57,455 bases of DNA. It comes from Thiobacillus denitrificans DSM 12475 (lineage in GTDB: Bacteria > Pseudomonadota > Gammaproteobacteria > Burkholderiales > Thiobacillaceae). The position numbers were made by a program, and so were the translations under genes. Numbering within the stretch: position 1 is the stretch's first letter; each line of letters starts with the position of its first letter. Of this stretch, positions 1 to 7,420 are shown in pieces. Location of the stretch: positions 1-57,455 of the forward strand of contig NZ_AQWL01000003.1 in assembly GCF_000376425.1 (NCBI RefSeq), in the 5' to 3' direction. The notes beneath the pieces were generated by a model that did no database searches, was not told where the DNA came from, and saw nothing but the letters and a program-made list of their open reading frames with translations.

Positions 1-230
1 GATGCTAAAGCACGCGATATTTCTTCGCGTTCAGCTAATGTCAGCGTCAAGCTCGATCGGTGTCGTGGCGCCGGGCTTATCCCGCCGGTCTCAGCCAGTA
101 TGCGTTGTATGGATGAGTGGTTTCGATCAAACAACTGGGCGATCTGTTGAAGGGACTCCCCTTTCCTCCAACGTTCCCACATCAAGGCTTTCTGGCTTTC
201 CGTGTAATAGATCCGAGGTCTTCGTTTCAT
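1..230 (-). CDS. IS30-family transposase, N-terminal fragment (runs off window)
   Basis: The minus-strand frame starts with ATG at 230-228 and stays open to base 1. It begins MKRRPRIYYTESQKALMWER and continues with a helix-turn-helix region (IAQLFDRNHSSIQRIL, about residues 30-45), then TLAEREEISRALA, the segment that in IS30 transposases precedes the second HTH. A ribosome binding site (AAGGAG) sits about 10 bases upstream. The DDE catalytic domain would lie outside the window, so activity cannot be judged. Family assignment rests on the HTH and the LTLxEREEI segment. Confidence 0.8.
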   Translation of the reverse strand, partial: MKRRPRIYYTESQKALMWERWRKGESLQQIAQLFDRNHSSIQRILAETGGISPAPRHRSSLTLTLAEREEISRALA

Positions 231-290
231 CTGCAACACTCCTTCTGCTTACGCAGTCTCTAGTGTGTTGCATCCACCGGTTGAATCCGC
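1..290 (-). mobile_element. IS30-family insertion sequence, one end (partial)
   Basis: The first part of the window reads, on the minus strand, into the 5' end of an IS30-type transposase gene, so this is the upstream end of an insertion sequence whose remainder lies left of the window. The outer end must lie between the transposase start at 230 and the hxsB start at 293; bases around 255-290 probably contain the terminal inverted repeat, but the other end is not visible, so repeat and target duplication cannot be confirmed. The exact boundary of 290 is a guess. Confidence 0.7.
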
Positions 291-292
291 CG

Positions 293-1732
293 ATGCAATA
301 CCGCCCAGTCTTATGGCCATTTCGGTTCCACAGACTAGACACAAATCAGGTAGTGGCCATTAGTGAATCCGGGGACCATGCATTCCTTTCTCAAGAGGAG
401 CTTCAGGCTCTGGTGTATACACCGACCAACCTACCGATAGACCGCTTCGCAGAACTCAAATCAAAGTTTTTCCTCGGGCAAGAAGGGGCGATAGGACTAC
501 CACGCCTGCTTGCATCCCGTATCGCCGCTAAGAAAGAGTCGGTTCTTGGAGGACCATCTCTCCATTTGTTGGTACCAACCCTTCAGTGCGCCCATTCATG
601 CCGCTACTGCCAAGTCAGCCGGTCCTTGGATGACAACGGATTTTCCATGTCCTTCGAACAACTCGATGCGGCATGCGACACCATTTTTCAAAGTCCTTCT
701 CAAACGCTTACCGTTGAACTCCAAGGGGGAGACCCCCTACTCCGCTTTGACTTGGTCAGACACGCTATCAGCCGCGTCGCTGCGCGTAACAAGCTCGAGC
801 GCCGGAACCTGAGGTTTGTCATCGCATCAACTTTGCACCAGTTGGACGAAGAGATGTGTGCTTTTTTTAGGGAGCACCAGGTTTATCTGTCCACCAGCAT
901 TGATGGTCCGGCTGAGTTGCATAACAAGAACAGGCCCTTGCCCTCGCGCGACTCTTACGAAAGGACCATGGCCGGTATCGGCTTGGCGAGGGAATGGCTG
1001 GGACAGGATTCAGTGTCAGCGCTCATGACGACCACCAAGGAGTCATTGCGGGAGCCCGAGGCAATCGTTGATGAGTATGTAAAGCTCGGCTTCAACGAGA
1101 TATTCCTCCGGCCTCTTAGTGCACATGGATTTGCCAAGCGCAACGAACGTGTCCTTGGTTACTCGCTGAATGAGTTTTGTGCGTTCTACGAAAAAGCGTT
1201 TGAGCGGGTCCTCCACTGGAATCGAAACGGGATTCCAATTCGTGAGGTCTCCGCTTGTTTGGCTTTTAACAAGATTCTCAGCCCATTCGATGCCGGGTAC
1301 GTTGACCTCCAGAGCCCGACAGGAGCCGGCCTTGGGGCTCTGGTGTACAACTATGATGGCTATGTTTACCCCAGCGATGAAGCGCGGATGCTTGCCGAAA
1401 CGGGCGACACTTCACTGCGGTTGGGCCGTATAGGCGATTCACTTGGGACCTTGCTCACAGGTCCGGTGGCGAGGAATTTGGTGAGTTCCAGTTTGGTTCG
1501 ATACGTTCCAGGATGCCGCGAATGCGCATTCAACACCTACTGTGGTCCGGACCCCATAAGCACGTACAACCAATTTGGCACAATGGATGCGCCTGTCTAT
1601 CAAACAGAGCATTGCAAGCGTCAGATGTGGATGTTCGACTATTTGTTTCGGCGTCTGCAGGATGCCGATTCGTGGTTTATGGATTTGGCTCATGACTGGG
1701 CCATTCCGCAACCATCGATGGAGCAGCGCTGA
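293..1732 (+). CDS. hxsB: His-Xaa-Ser system radical SAM maturase HxsB
   Basis: Predicted radical SAM peptide-modifying enzyme of the His-Xaa-Ser system. I start it at the ATG at 293 (MQYRPVLWPFRFHRL), because the frame before it is IS DNA and HxsB proteins begin with this LPFRF-like segment. The 4Fe-4S/SAM motif CAHSCRYC (CxxxCxxC) lies near residue 103, followed by the SAM-binding GGDPL. A C-terminal Cys cluster (GCRECAFNTYC) resembles SPASM-type auxiliary cluster ligands. About 479 residues. Its stop overlaps the start of hxsC by one base, so the two are translationally coupled. The IS end lies immediately upstream, so the native promoter and any preceding hxsD are not present here. The modification performed is unknown. 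Confidence 0.88.
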   Translation: MQYRPVLWPFRFHRLDTNQVVAISESGDHAFLSQEELQALVYTPTNLPIDRFAELKSKFFLGQEGAIGLPRLLASRIAAKKESVLGGPSLHLLVPTLQCAHSCRYCQVSRSLDDNGFSMSFEQLDAACDTIFQSPSQTLTVELQGGDPLLRFDLVRHAISRVAARNKLERRNLRFVIASTLHQLDEEMCAFFREHQVYLSTSIDGPAELHNKNRPLPSRDSYERTMAGIGLAREWLGQDSVSALMTTTKESLREPEAIVDEYVKLGFNEIFLRPLSAHGFAKRNERVLGYSLNEFCAFYEKAFERVLHWNRNGIPIREVSACLAFNKILSPFDAGYVDLQSPTGAGLGALVYNYDGYVYPSDEARMLAETGDTSLRLGRIGDSLGTLLTGPVARNLVSSSLVRYVPGCRECAFNTYCGPDPISTYNQFGTMDAPVYQTEHCKRQMWMFDYLFRRLQDADSWFMDLAHDWAIPQPSMEQR

Positions 1733-2904
1733 TGCGTACGGCTCCTGCTGACATCAAAGGATTCGCCTATCGAACCGTGATGAGGGTAACGGAGCTTCCC
1801 ACTGTAGCAAGGGAATGGAGACCCGACCTTAACCTCTTGGTCAGAGTCGCTTCCAGTACTGACATGGAGGCCCTGACCCAGCTTGGTAAAGCTGGGGTCT
1901 CCAATTTGGCCCTCCTTACTGCTGAGCCTAGCCTGTACGAAAAATCTGAATTTCCGAGTGTCCTGGAACTGGTCGAGCCGTTGAATGAAGGGGACGTGGC
2001 GGAAGTGACGCCTGGACGAACCGGCGTCCATGTCCTGTTTCGGGAATCCGATGTTCATCACACCGTGTTCCTGACCAACCGATGCAATAGTCGTTGCCTG
2101 ATGTGCTCTCAGCCCCCAACGCGCCAAGATGATTCCTGGCTTGCTGATGAGGCCATCAGGGTGGCGATGCACATGCGCATTTCCCCTAAGACTGTCGGAT
2201 TCACAGGTGGCGAGCCCCTCATCCTCGGAGGCAAACTCCGCGAGGTAATAGATGCGTTTGCTACGTCCCACCCAGATACAAAGGTAGATTTGCTTACCAA
2301 CGGTCGCCTGCTAGCTGACCCCCTGCTCGCGCATGACCTGCTGAGTGATATGCGGCATCCAATTACCTGGTTGGTGCCGTTGTATGGCCATGCTGATTTC
2401 CTTCATGACTTTGTAGTGCAGGCACCAGGAGCATTCGACCAGACAATTGGTGGACTGCTGACCCTTCATTCCCATGGACAGCGGATACAGCTCCGCATTG
2501 TCTTGGTAGAGCCCGTCCTCCGGTATTTGCCGGAGCTCTGTGAATTCATTTGCCGAAATCTCCCTTTTGTTTCAGAGGTGGCGCTGATGGGATGTGAGCC
2601 TATCGGCTTCGCTCTCGCGAACCGCGACACATGTGAAGTCGATATATTTGAATGGGGCGAGGAATTGGAGGTGTCAGTAAAAAGACTGGTGCGGGGTGGG
2701 TTGTTCCCGGTGCTGATGAATTTGCCACTTTGCACCATCCAGCCTGAGCTCTGGCGCTATGCGCACCAGAGTATTTCGGATTGGAAACGCACATTCGTTG
2801 CGGAGTGCGACTCATGCGTGGTAAAAAACAACTGTTCAGGGCTATTCGCCTGGCATGAAAAAGGCTGGCGTCCAGCCACGATAAAAGCAATAAGGGAGGG
2901 ATGA
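1732..2904 (+). CDS. hxsC: His-Xaa-Ser system radical SAM maturase HxsC
   Basis: Second radical SAM protein of the Hxs pair, 390 residues. The cluster motif CNSRCLMC lies near residue 122, followed by GFTGGEPLIL, the GGE motif that contacts SAM. The C-terminus carries CDSCVVKNNCSG, likely ligands of an auxiliary cluster. It starts on the last base of the hxsB stop codon (TGATG overlap) and is followed after one base by hxsA. In this family HxsB and HxsC occur together and are thought to modify the His-rich exported protein; that role is prediction from gene association, not biochemistry. Confidence 0.88.
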   Translation: MRTAPADIKGFAYRTVMRVTELPTVAREWRPDLNLLVRVASSTDMEALTQLGKAGVSNLALLTAEPSLYEKSEFPSVLELVEPLNEGDVAEVTPGRTGVHVLFRESDVHHTVFLTNRCNSRCLMCSQPPTRQDDSWLADEAIRVAMHMRISPKTVGFTGGEPLILGGKLREVIDAFATSHPDTKVDLLTNGRLLADPLLAHDLLSDMRHPITWLVPLYGHADFLHDFVVQAPGAFDQTIGGLLTLHSHGQRIQLRIVLVEPVLRYLPELCEFICRNLPFVSEVALMGCEPIGFALANRDTCEVDIFEWGEELEVSVKRLVRGGLFPVLMNLPLCTIQPELWRYAHQSISDWKRTFVAECDSCVVKNNCSGLFAWHEKGWRPATIKAIREG

Positions 2905-2905
2905 T

Positions 2906-3490
2906 ATGAAGCATCTCAAGACTCCGCTGGCCTTTCTGGCCGCGTGGCTATCGTTTGTTCCGGGGAAGTCTCTGGGTGTTCCTGCAGATAATTCTGCAAC
3001 AGCCCCTTCCACCGACGGCCTCGACCCGGTCAGTCTGCGGCCCCTAAACAGACCTGGTGACAACATGTTTGCTGCCCATCGCTCCCATTCAAGTCATGGG
3101 TCCCACAGGTCCAGTAGCGGTGGCGGTGGTGTCTACCGGGCACCCTCTACCCCACAGCCTTCCGTCCCTCAGCGGTCCCAGGAGTCATCAAGTTCACTTT
3201 ATGGCTCAGGCTCAAGCCAGCCGACGGACCCCGGGAGGGCATCGGCTGTCTCGCCGATGCCGGCGCAAGCTGCACCAAAGCTCAGCACTGGGGAAAAACG
3301 CAAGCTGCAAATCATGCGAGTGCAGATTGCACTGACGAGTCTCGGCCTTTATCAAGGAACAGTAGATGGCGTTCTAAACGACGGCACTAAGGAGTCGCTA
3401 ACACTGTTCCAGAATCTGAAGGGAATCGAGCCAAACGGTCTTATGTCTACGGAAACCCTGAACGCGCTTGGCGTGCCAGCTGTTCAATGA
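2906..3490 (+). CDS. hxsA: His-Xaa-Ser repeat protein HxsA (exported, likely maturase substrate)
   Basis: A 194-residue exported protein. Residues 1-24 look like a signal peptide. Residues 58-69 hold four perfect His-Xaa-Ser units in tandem (HRS HSS HGS HRS), then a Ser/Gly/Pro-rich linker. The C-terminal third (about 130-190, QIALTSLGLYQGTVDGVLND) resembles a PG_binding_1 peptidoglycan-binding domain, which suggests cell-wall attachment in the periplasm. Start ATG 2906 has a strong upstream GGGAGGG and lies one base after hxsC. The tandem repeats are the expected target of HxsB/HxsC; this is inference from family knowledge and operon order. Confidence 0.85.
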   Translation: MKHLKTPLAFLAAWLSFVPGKSLGVPADNSATAPSTDGLDPVSLRPLNRPGDNMFAAHRSHSSHGSHRSSSGGGGVYRAPSTPQPSVPQRSQESSSSLYGSGSSQPTDPGRASAVSPMPAQAAPKLSTGEKRKLQIMRVQIALTSLGLYQGTVDGVLNDGTKESLTLFQNLKGIEPNGLMSTETLNALGVPAVQ

Positions 3491-3882
3491 GGCCCCGAAC
3501 AATTAGGCGGCTTCGTTTCTGGAGCCAGTTGGTCATAGCATTCAGTCTGCTATTCATTGTCATTGTTGAGTACGGCAGGCCATTTGCAGTGTCCTGGTAT
3601 TACCAGGATGAGTACAGCAAGTTGGCTCTGGAGTGCGACCAGTCGATGCACGATGAAGCGGCCCTTAGAGCAGGTACATCGGGCGCGGCGAAAGACCCTG
3701 CCCTCGAGGTTAGCGGCATGGTTGGACTGGCTGTCTGTCATCAGTATGACGTTCTGCGCAAACGGATGCTTATCAATGGCGTCAGCGAGGAACGCTTGGC
3801 TCTGATTGGGTTGAAGGGGCTTGAAAATGAGCAGATACCAGTCAATCGGATGGTGGACCCGCATCGCATGGATAGATTCTGA
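3487..3882 (+). CDS. His-Xaa-Ser system-associated small membrane protein
   Basis: A 131-residue protein with one N-terminal transmembrane segment (about residues 14-32, FWSQLVIAFSLLFIVIVEYG) and a soluble, presumably periplasmic remainder with two cysteines (LECDQSM and AVCHQYD). It overlaps the hxsA stop by four bases and ends on the first base of the next gene, so it belongs to the same transcript. Position and size match the uncharacterised small protein family annotated with His-Xaa-Ser systems (I believe TIGR03982), but I recognise it mainly by context. No catalytic motif is visible. Confidence 0.65.
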   Translation: MRPRTIRRLRFWSQLVIAFSLLFIVIVEYGRPFAVSWYYQDEYSKLALECDQSMHDEAALRAGTSGAAKDPALEVSGMVGLAVCHQYDVLRKRMLINGVSEERLALIGLKGLENEQIPVNRMVDPHRMDRF

Positions 3883-5252
3883 TGCCCTTCAAACCGATTG
3901 GTTTTATTCTTGCCGCGCTGTTGGCTGCGGCTTCAACAAGTGTTGTCGCGGAGAATTCCCTCGACCCCATTCTGCACAAGGCGATTCAAGCATATCAGGT
4001 TAAGCCCCACCAGCCTTCTGAACGCAGGTTAGGGCCGAAGGAGAAGCTCGGCCAAGCATTATTCTTCGACCCTTTCGTGAGCGGGCCCAAAAAAATTGCC
4101 TGCGCGACGTGCCATGTGCGGAGCAAGGGGGCTGGAGATGGGCTTCCGATGGCGGTTGGGTTAGGCGCTAAGGGGATAAGTACTGAGCGTCTGGCGCATA
4201 GCGGAGCCTTCATCGTCCCAAGAAACGCACTCCCTTTTTTTAATAGGGGTTCTAAGGACTTTCGGGCTTTATTTTGGGACGGGCGTGTTCAGTTAGGACC
4301 TACCGGGCTGATTGAGACACCGCTTGGGAGCAGACAGCCTGCAGGCTTTGACAGCTTGCTGGCGGCTGCCGCTGTGTTCCCTCCGGCGGAGCCCGATGAA
4401 ATGCTCGGGCGTTCATTGAAAAGGGGTACGCAGGATACCTACCATGCCGAGCTCGTCACAATTGACGATGAGGCCAATAACTTACAAGAGCGAACTCTGA
4501 ATGCATTTGGCAATTTGGTTGAGCGCCTGCTTGAAACAAAAAGCCACAATCCCCAACCGGTTGCACTTCAATACCGCAAGTTGTTCGCTGAGGCCTATCC
4601 GCGAACGCCCCTGAATGAGTTTCGTATCAATCATGTGGGCAATGCCCTGGCCGCTTACATTGGCGCAGCCTTTGAGCTGAAGCCAGCCCCCTGGGACCGG
4701 TATGTGGCAGGTGCGACTTCCGCGCTCACTCCGGAGCAGAAGCAAGGTGCCTTCGTATTCTTTGGCAAAGGCAGGTGTGCGGTATGCCACAGCGGTACGC
4801 AGTTCTCAGATTTTCGTTTCCATGGGCTTGCCGTCCCCCAAATGCGGGTTGGCAAACACAACGGGTACATCGACTATGGACGGGCGGCCGCAACCAGTCG
4901 TGGCGAGGACAGGTTTGCTTTCAGAACGCCCCCACTCAGAAACGTCACTGAGACTTTTCCGTGGGGGCACAACGGAATTTTCACCAGCCTCGAATCCGTT
5001 ATTACCCACCACGCGAACCCAGTGCCAATGCTCTATAAGGCGCAACAGCAGGACCCTGAGGAAGGTAGCAATGCGGGGAGGCTCCTTGGTTTTCGTTCCC
5101 CAATCCTTGCCGAGATGGCGCCTTTGTCAAAGGCAGAGATTGAGTTGCTAATGAAATTTCTCAAGGCGCTTTCATCCGAGCCGGTCATGCCAGATAGCGT
5201 GGCATTACCAGCAACGGTCCCCTCAGGTGACAGGTCATTTATCAGGCCATGA
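3882..5252 (+). CDS. MauG-like di-haem cytochrome c (Hxs-associated)
   Basis: A 456-residue secreted di-haem protein of the bacterial cytochrome c peroxidase/MauG superfamily. Signal peptide at about residues 1-23 (cleavage after VVAE or nearby). Haem motifs are CATCH at residues 74-78 and CAVCH at 299-303, one per domain as in the family. MauG itself makes the tryptophan tryptophylquinone cofactor by long-range oxidation of a protein substrate, so a role in an oxidative second step on HxsA is an attractive inference. A peroxidase detoxification role is the alternative. It overlaps the previous gene by one base and the next by four. Confidence 0.85.
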   Translation: MPFKPIGFILAALLAAASTSVVAENSLDPILHKAIQAYQVKPHQPSERRLGPKEKLGQALFFDPFVSGPKKIACATCHVRSKGAGDGLPMAVGLGAKGISTERLAHSGAFIVPRNALPFFNRGSKDFRALFWDGRVQLGPTGLIETPLGSRQPAGFDSLLAAAAVFPPAEPDEMLGRSLKRGTQDTYHAELVTIDDEANNLQERTLNAFGNLVERLLETKSHNPQPVALQYRKLFAEAYPRTPLNEFRINHVGNALAAYIGAAFELKPAPWDRYVAGATSALTPEQKQGAFVFFGKGRCAVCHSGTQFSDFRFHGLAVPQMRVGKHNGYIDYGRAAATSRGEDRFAFRTPPLRNVTETFPWGHNGIFTSLESVITHHANPVPMLYKAQQQDPEEGSNAGRLLGFRSPILAEMAPLSKAEIELLMKFLKALSSEPVMPDSVALPATVPSGDRSFIRP

Positions 5253-5776
5253 AAACCAGACAACTTAAACCCGTCAGCTCAAACAGAACATTTCGATGGA
5301 TGCTCATCGGTGTCGCTCTGGCGTATTCGATTTCCCATGCATTGGCCGGGCAGGTTATCCCCGGGAAGGTCGTGGGCATAACTGACGGCGATACCCTGAC
5401 TCTGCTGGATGAGAACCAGACCCAGCATCGGATTCGCGTATCGGGTATCGATACTCCTGAGAGAGGGCAAGCCTTCGGACATGTTGCCTCTGACAATCTT
5501 GCAAAGTTGGCTTTCGGCCAGCTAGCAACTGCAGATTGCCAGAAACAGGACCGGTATGGCCGCTGGGTCTGCGTAGTAAGGGTGGATGGGGTGGATGTCG
5601 GCCTTGCCCAAGTCAAAGCCGGCTTGGCATGGCACTACAAAAAATACGCCAGTGAACAAACGCCCACAGACCAGGAGCTATATGCAACAGCGGAGCAAGG
5701 TGCTCGGGTTGCCGGCATCGGACTTTGGAAGGATGCGGAACCGACTCCACCGTGGGATTGGCGAAAAAGAAGATAA
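5249..5776 (+). CDS. Secreted thermonuclease-like (SNase) protein
   Basis: A 175-residue staphylococcal-nuclease-fold protein. An N-terminal hydrophobic segment (about residues 15-34) is a signal peptide or anchor. The fold motifs are visible: GKVVGITDGDTLTLL, then IRVSGIDTPERGQAFG with the metal-binding Asp and catalytic Arg/Glu region, and KQDRYGRWVC with the second catalytic Arg. It shares a four-base overlap with the MauG-like gene and so appears to be the last gene of the Hxs transcript, although such nucleases are also common free-standing cargo of mobile elements. Function in the Hxs pathway is not implied by the sequence. Confidence 0.85.
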   Translation: MKTRQLKPVSSNRTFRWMLIGVALAYSISHALAGQVIPGKVVGITDGDTLTLLDENQTQHRIRVSGIDTPERGQAFGHVASDNLAKLAFGQLATADCQKQDRYGRWVCVVRVDGVDVGLAQVKAGLAWHYKKYASEQTPTDQELYATAEQGARVAGIGLWKDAEPTPPWDWRKRR

Positions 5777-5898
5777 AGCTAAACAGAGGCGCCGGCTAGG
5801 ATGCTTTAAGTCGTGGCCTGAAAGTGAAGGACGAGCAATTTGCGGAGCTATAACGACCGGGAACCCGGCACACCGTCAACCACAAAGGAGGAAACACC

Positions 5899-6030
5899 AT
5901 GAAACGCATCACCGCAGCAGTTCTCGCAGCACTTGCTCTGACCACTACCGTTGCTTGGGCTCATTCAGGGGGTACGAATAGCCAAGGCTGTCATTACAAC
6001 CACAAAACCGGCGAATACCATTGCCACTAA
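5899..6030 (+). CDS. YHYH-type small secreted protein (43 aa)
   Basis: Starts at ATG 5899 behind a near-perfect AAAGGAGG and encodes 43 residues: a signal peptide ending VAWA (about residue 21), then HSGGTNSQGCHYNHKTGEYH plus CH. The Cys/His pattern (GCHYNHKTGEYHCH) is the YHYH motif often found fused to or beside secreted nucleases, and may bind a metal. It lies 122 bases after the thermonuclease gene; a small GC hairpin (CCGGGAACCCGG) lies between. Calling it a gene rests on the signal peptide, ribosome binding site and recognisable motif. Confidence 0.8.
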   Translation: MKRITAAVLAALALTTTVAWAHSGGTNSQGCHYNHKTGEYHCH

Positions 6031-6049
6031 TGTAAACGGAGGAAAAAGC

Positions 6050-6313
6050 ATGAAAACCATTTTCATCTTGGCGCTTGCTACCGTCGTATCCACGCCGGCC
6101 ATCGCTGACCAGTACGTAAAAGGCCACACTCGTAGCGACGGTACCTATGTGGCCCCGCACTACCGTAGTTCACCCAATAGCGTGCAGTATGATAACTACA
6201 GCACCAAGGGCAACACCAACCCTTACACTGGGGAGCGCGGTAGCCAGCGAGATACAACTTACGACTACAAGCCTTACAACAGCAATCGTCGTGACAGCAA
6301 TCCCTACGACTGA
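6050..6313 (+). CDS. Small secreted protein with tandem NPYT/NPYD-like motifs
   Basis: An 87-residue protein with a signal peptide (about residues 1-19, ending IADQ). The mature part contains VKGHTRSDGTYVAPHYRS, a segment widely conserved in small proteobacterial hypothetical proteins, and a Tyr/Asn-rich tail with NPYTGERG, DYKPYNSN and a terminal NPYD. ATG 6050 has GGAGGAAAA upstream and follows the YHYH gene by 19 bases, so the two are probably co-transcribed and end at the terminator just downstream. Function is unknown. Confidence 0.78.
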   Translation: MKTIFILALATVVSTPAIADQYVKGHTRSDGTYVAPHYRSSPNSVQYDNYSTKGNTNPYTGERGSQRDTTYDYKPYNSNRRDSNPYD

Positions 6314-6322
6314 CCGTTAATC

Positions 6323-6345
6323 AAACCCGCCTCGGCGGGTTTTTC
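6323..6345 (+). terminator. Rho-independent terminator
   Basis: AAACCCGCC and GGCGGGTTT form a GC-rich stem with a very short loop, followed by a T run. It lies 10 bases after the last small secreted protein gene and should end the plus-strand transcript. Its T-rich and A-rich flanks could also make it work for the convergent minus-strand gene at 6411-6854. Confidence 0.85.
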
Positions 6346-6410
6346 TATTTTGGTGGGCAGTGAATTTTCCTGGGCCTGTTGCCACATCAAGGACGAATCA
6401 CCCCTTGGGC

Positions 6411-6854
6411 CTAATAAAAAATCGGGGGAACCCCGAAACGCTGCCCTAACCCCCATTCGTTCAACGAACCGCAGACCCGTAACAGGTCGAGGTCTTTTTC
6501 CTCGGCCCGTGGCCCGACGATTCGGTACACGGAGTTCCGTGTTTGAACTAGGCCGTGCTCGGTATCGATACTCAAAACATGCGAGGTCATCCACGACTCC
6601 CCGGTTTCGCTTAGCTTCCCAATCAAGCGCGGCGACGACACCTTCCGGCCGCCTTCGGTGACATGCAGCATCAAGATGTCCCACTGAGTCAGACTGTGCC
6701 GAACTGACGCCCCCGAAAGGCTTGTCTGGAGATTTTTCAGTTCCGCTTCCGTCGCCAACGCCAGGCGGAGCTTGTCCCGGTTTTCCCGGACGATGTCGTC
6801 CAGGCTTTCTGGCAGGAGTTGTTTCAGTTGTTCCTCTACGGTGTCCTTCTTCAT
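6411..6854 (-). CDS. Hypothetical protein (147 aa)
   Basis: A minus-strand gene starting at ATG 6854 with an excellent AGGAGG eight bases upstream. The product is soluble: a charged, helical N-terminal half (about residues 1-50, EEQLKQLLPESLDDIVRENR) and a C-terminal half rich in strands (HVLSIDTEHGLVQTRNSVYR). No signal peptide, membrane segment or catalytic motif is seen and I do not recognise the family. It converges on the small secreted protein operon and lies between the Hxs region and the transposition module, so it may be island cargo. Confidence 0.6.
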   Translation of the reverse strand: MKKDTVEEQLKQLLPESLDDIVRENRDKLRLALATEAELKNLQTSLSGASVRHSLTQWDILMLHVTEGGRKVSSPRLIGKLSETGESWMTSHVLSIDTEHGLVQTRNSVYRIVGPRAEEKDLDLLRVCGSLNEWGLGQRFGVPPIFY

Positions 6855-7250
6855 TTTAACGTCCTCCTAACTCAATCACTCAGGGAAGTAGCGTGAACCG
6901 AGGACGCATGAACAATCAAGACCTTAGAACTGAACGTTTGTGTTGTTCCGGGCAAGTTTCTGAGACCGATTGGTATATGAAAATTTGCTCTCAACCTAGC
7001 CTGTCATGCAGCCTGGCTTCTGGCCTGAGGATTTCCCATTTCTCAAATGTGTTTCAGAACGAACCGATTAATTAAATCCTTCAGTCAATCAAATCTGCTT
7101 TAGCCAAACAATTTTCATCCAGCCGTCTTTCTTGGTCTCGATTCAAGGGAAGTTGCGCAAACGGACAGGTCACACATCTTTCCCCTCCCCTCTGCGCCGG
7201 TGAAATGCACCTGTACGGTTGCTATAGTGAAAGCGTATAATATCGTTTAT

Positions 7251-7263
7251 AATCAATAACTTA
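7251..7263 (+). promoter_or_regulatory. Match to IHF consensus
   Basis: AATCAATAACTTA fits WATCAANNNNTTR exactly. Twelve of these bases recur inverted at 17137-17148 near the other side of the module. IHF sites near transposon ends or promoters are common, but a consensus match alone is weak evidence. Confidence 0.35.
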
Positions 7264-7293
7264 ACAGTTTACTTTCGAGTCCGAATCCAATAA

Positions 7294-7325
7294 CATGCCG
7301 CCCTCTTGTAGGAGGGTTTGGCATG
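7294..7325 (+). promoter_or_regulatory. Hairpin in tnsA leader
   Basis: CATGCC pairs with GGCATG and, inside it, CCCTC with GAGGG, with an asymmetric bulge between and a loop of TTGTAG. It lies about 95 bases before the tnsA start. It lacks a following T run, so it is not a standard terminator; it could be an RNA leader structure or a protein-binding palindrome in a transposon end. Confidence 0.4.
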
Positions 7326-7420
7326 GCAAATCAGGGTTCATCGACAACATGGGTTTTCAAGGACGGACCGCGGGGGTGTGAAACAGCACGCTGCGCCGGT
7401 TGTGCAGGGAGGGTCGAATA

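Larger units (their letters stand above)
6855..7420. other. Gene-free stretch upstream of tnsA (candidate transposon end and control region)
   Basis: No ORF here has a convincing start and composition. The stretch is AT-rich for this window. It holds the 5' region of the minus-strand hypothetical gene, a TATAAT at 7236-7241 with only a poor -35 match upstream, an IHF-consensus match (7251-7263) and a hairpin (7294-7325). In Tn7-like elements an end with TnsB sites normally lies just before tnsA, but I could not find a copy of the TGTCGGGACAA sequence suggested by the distal repeats. Confidence 0.5.

Noticed and set aside
6893-7075. Plus-strand ORF of 60 codons in the gap before tnsA
   Set aside because: No ribosome binding site and no protein-like pattern.
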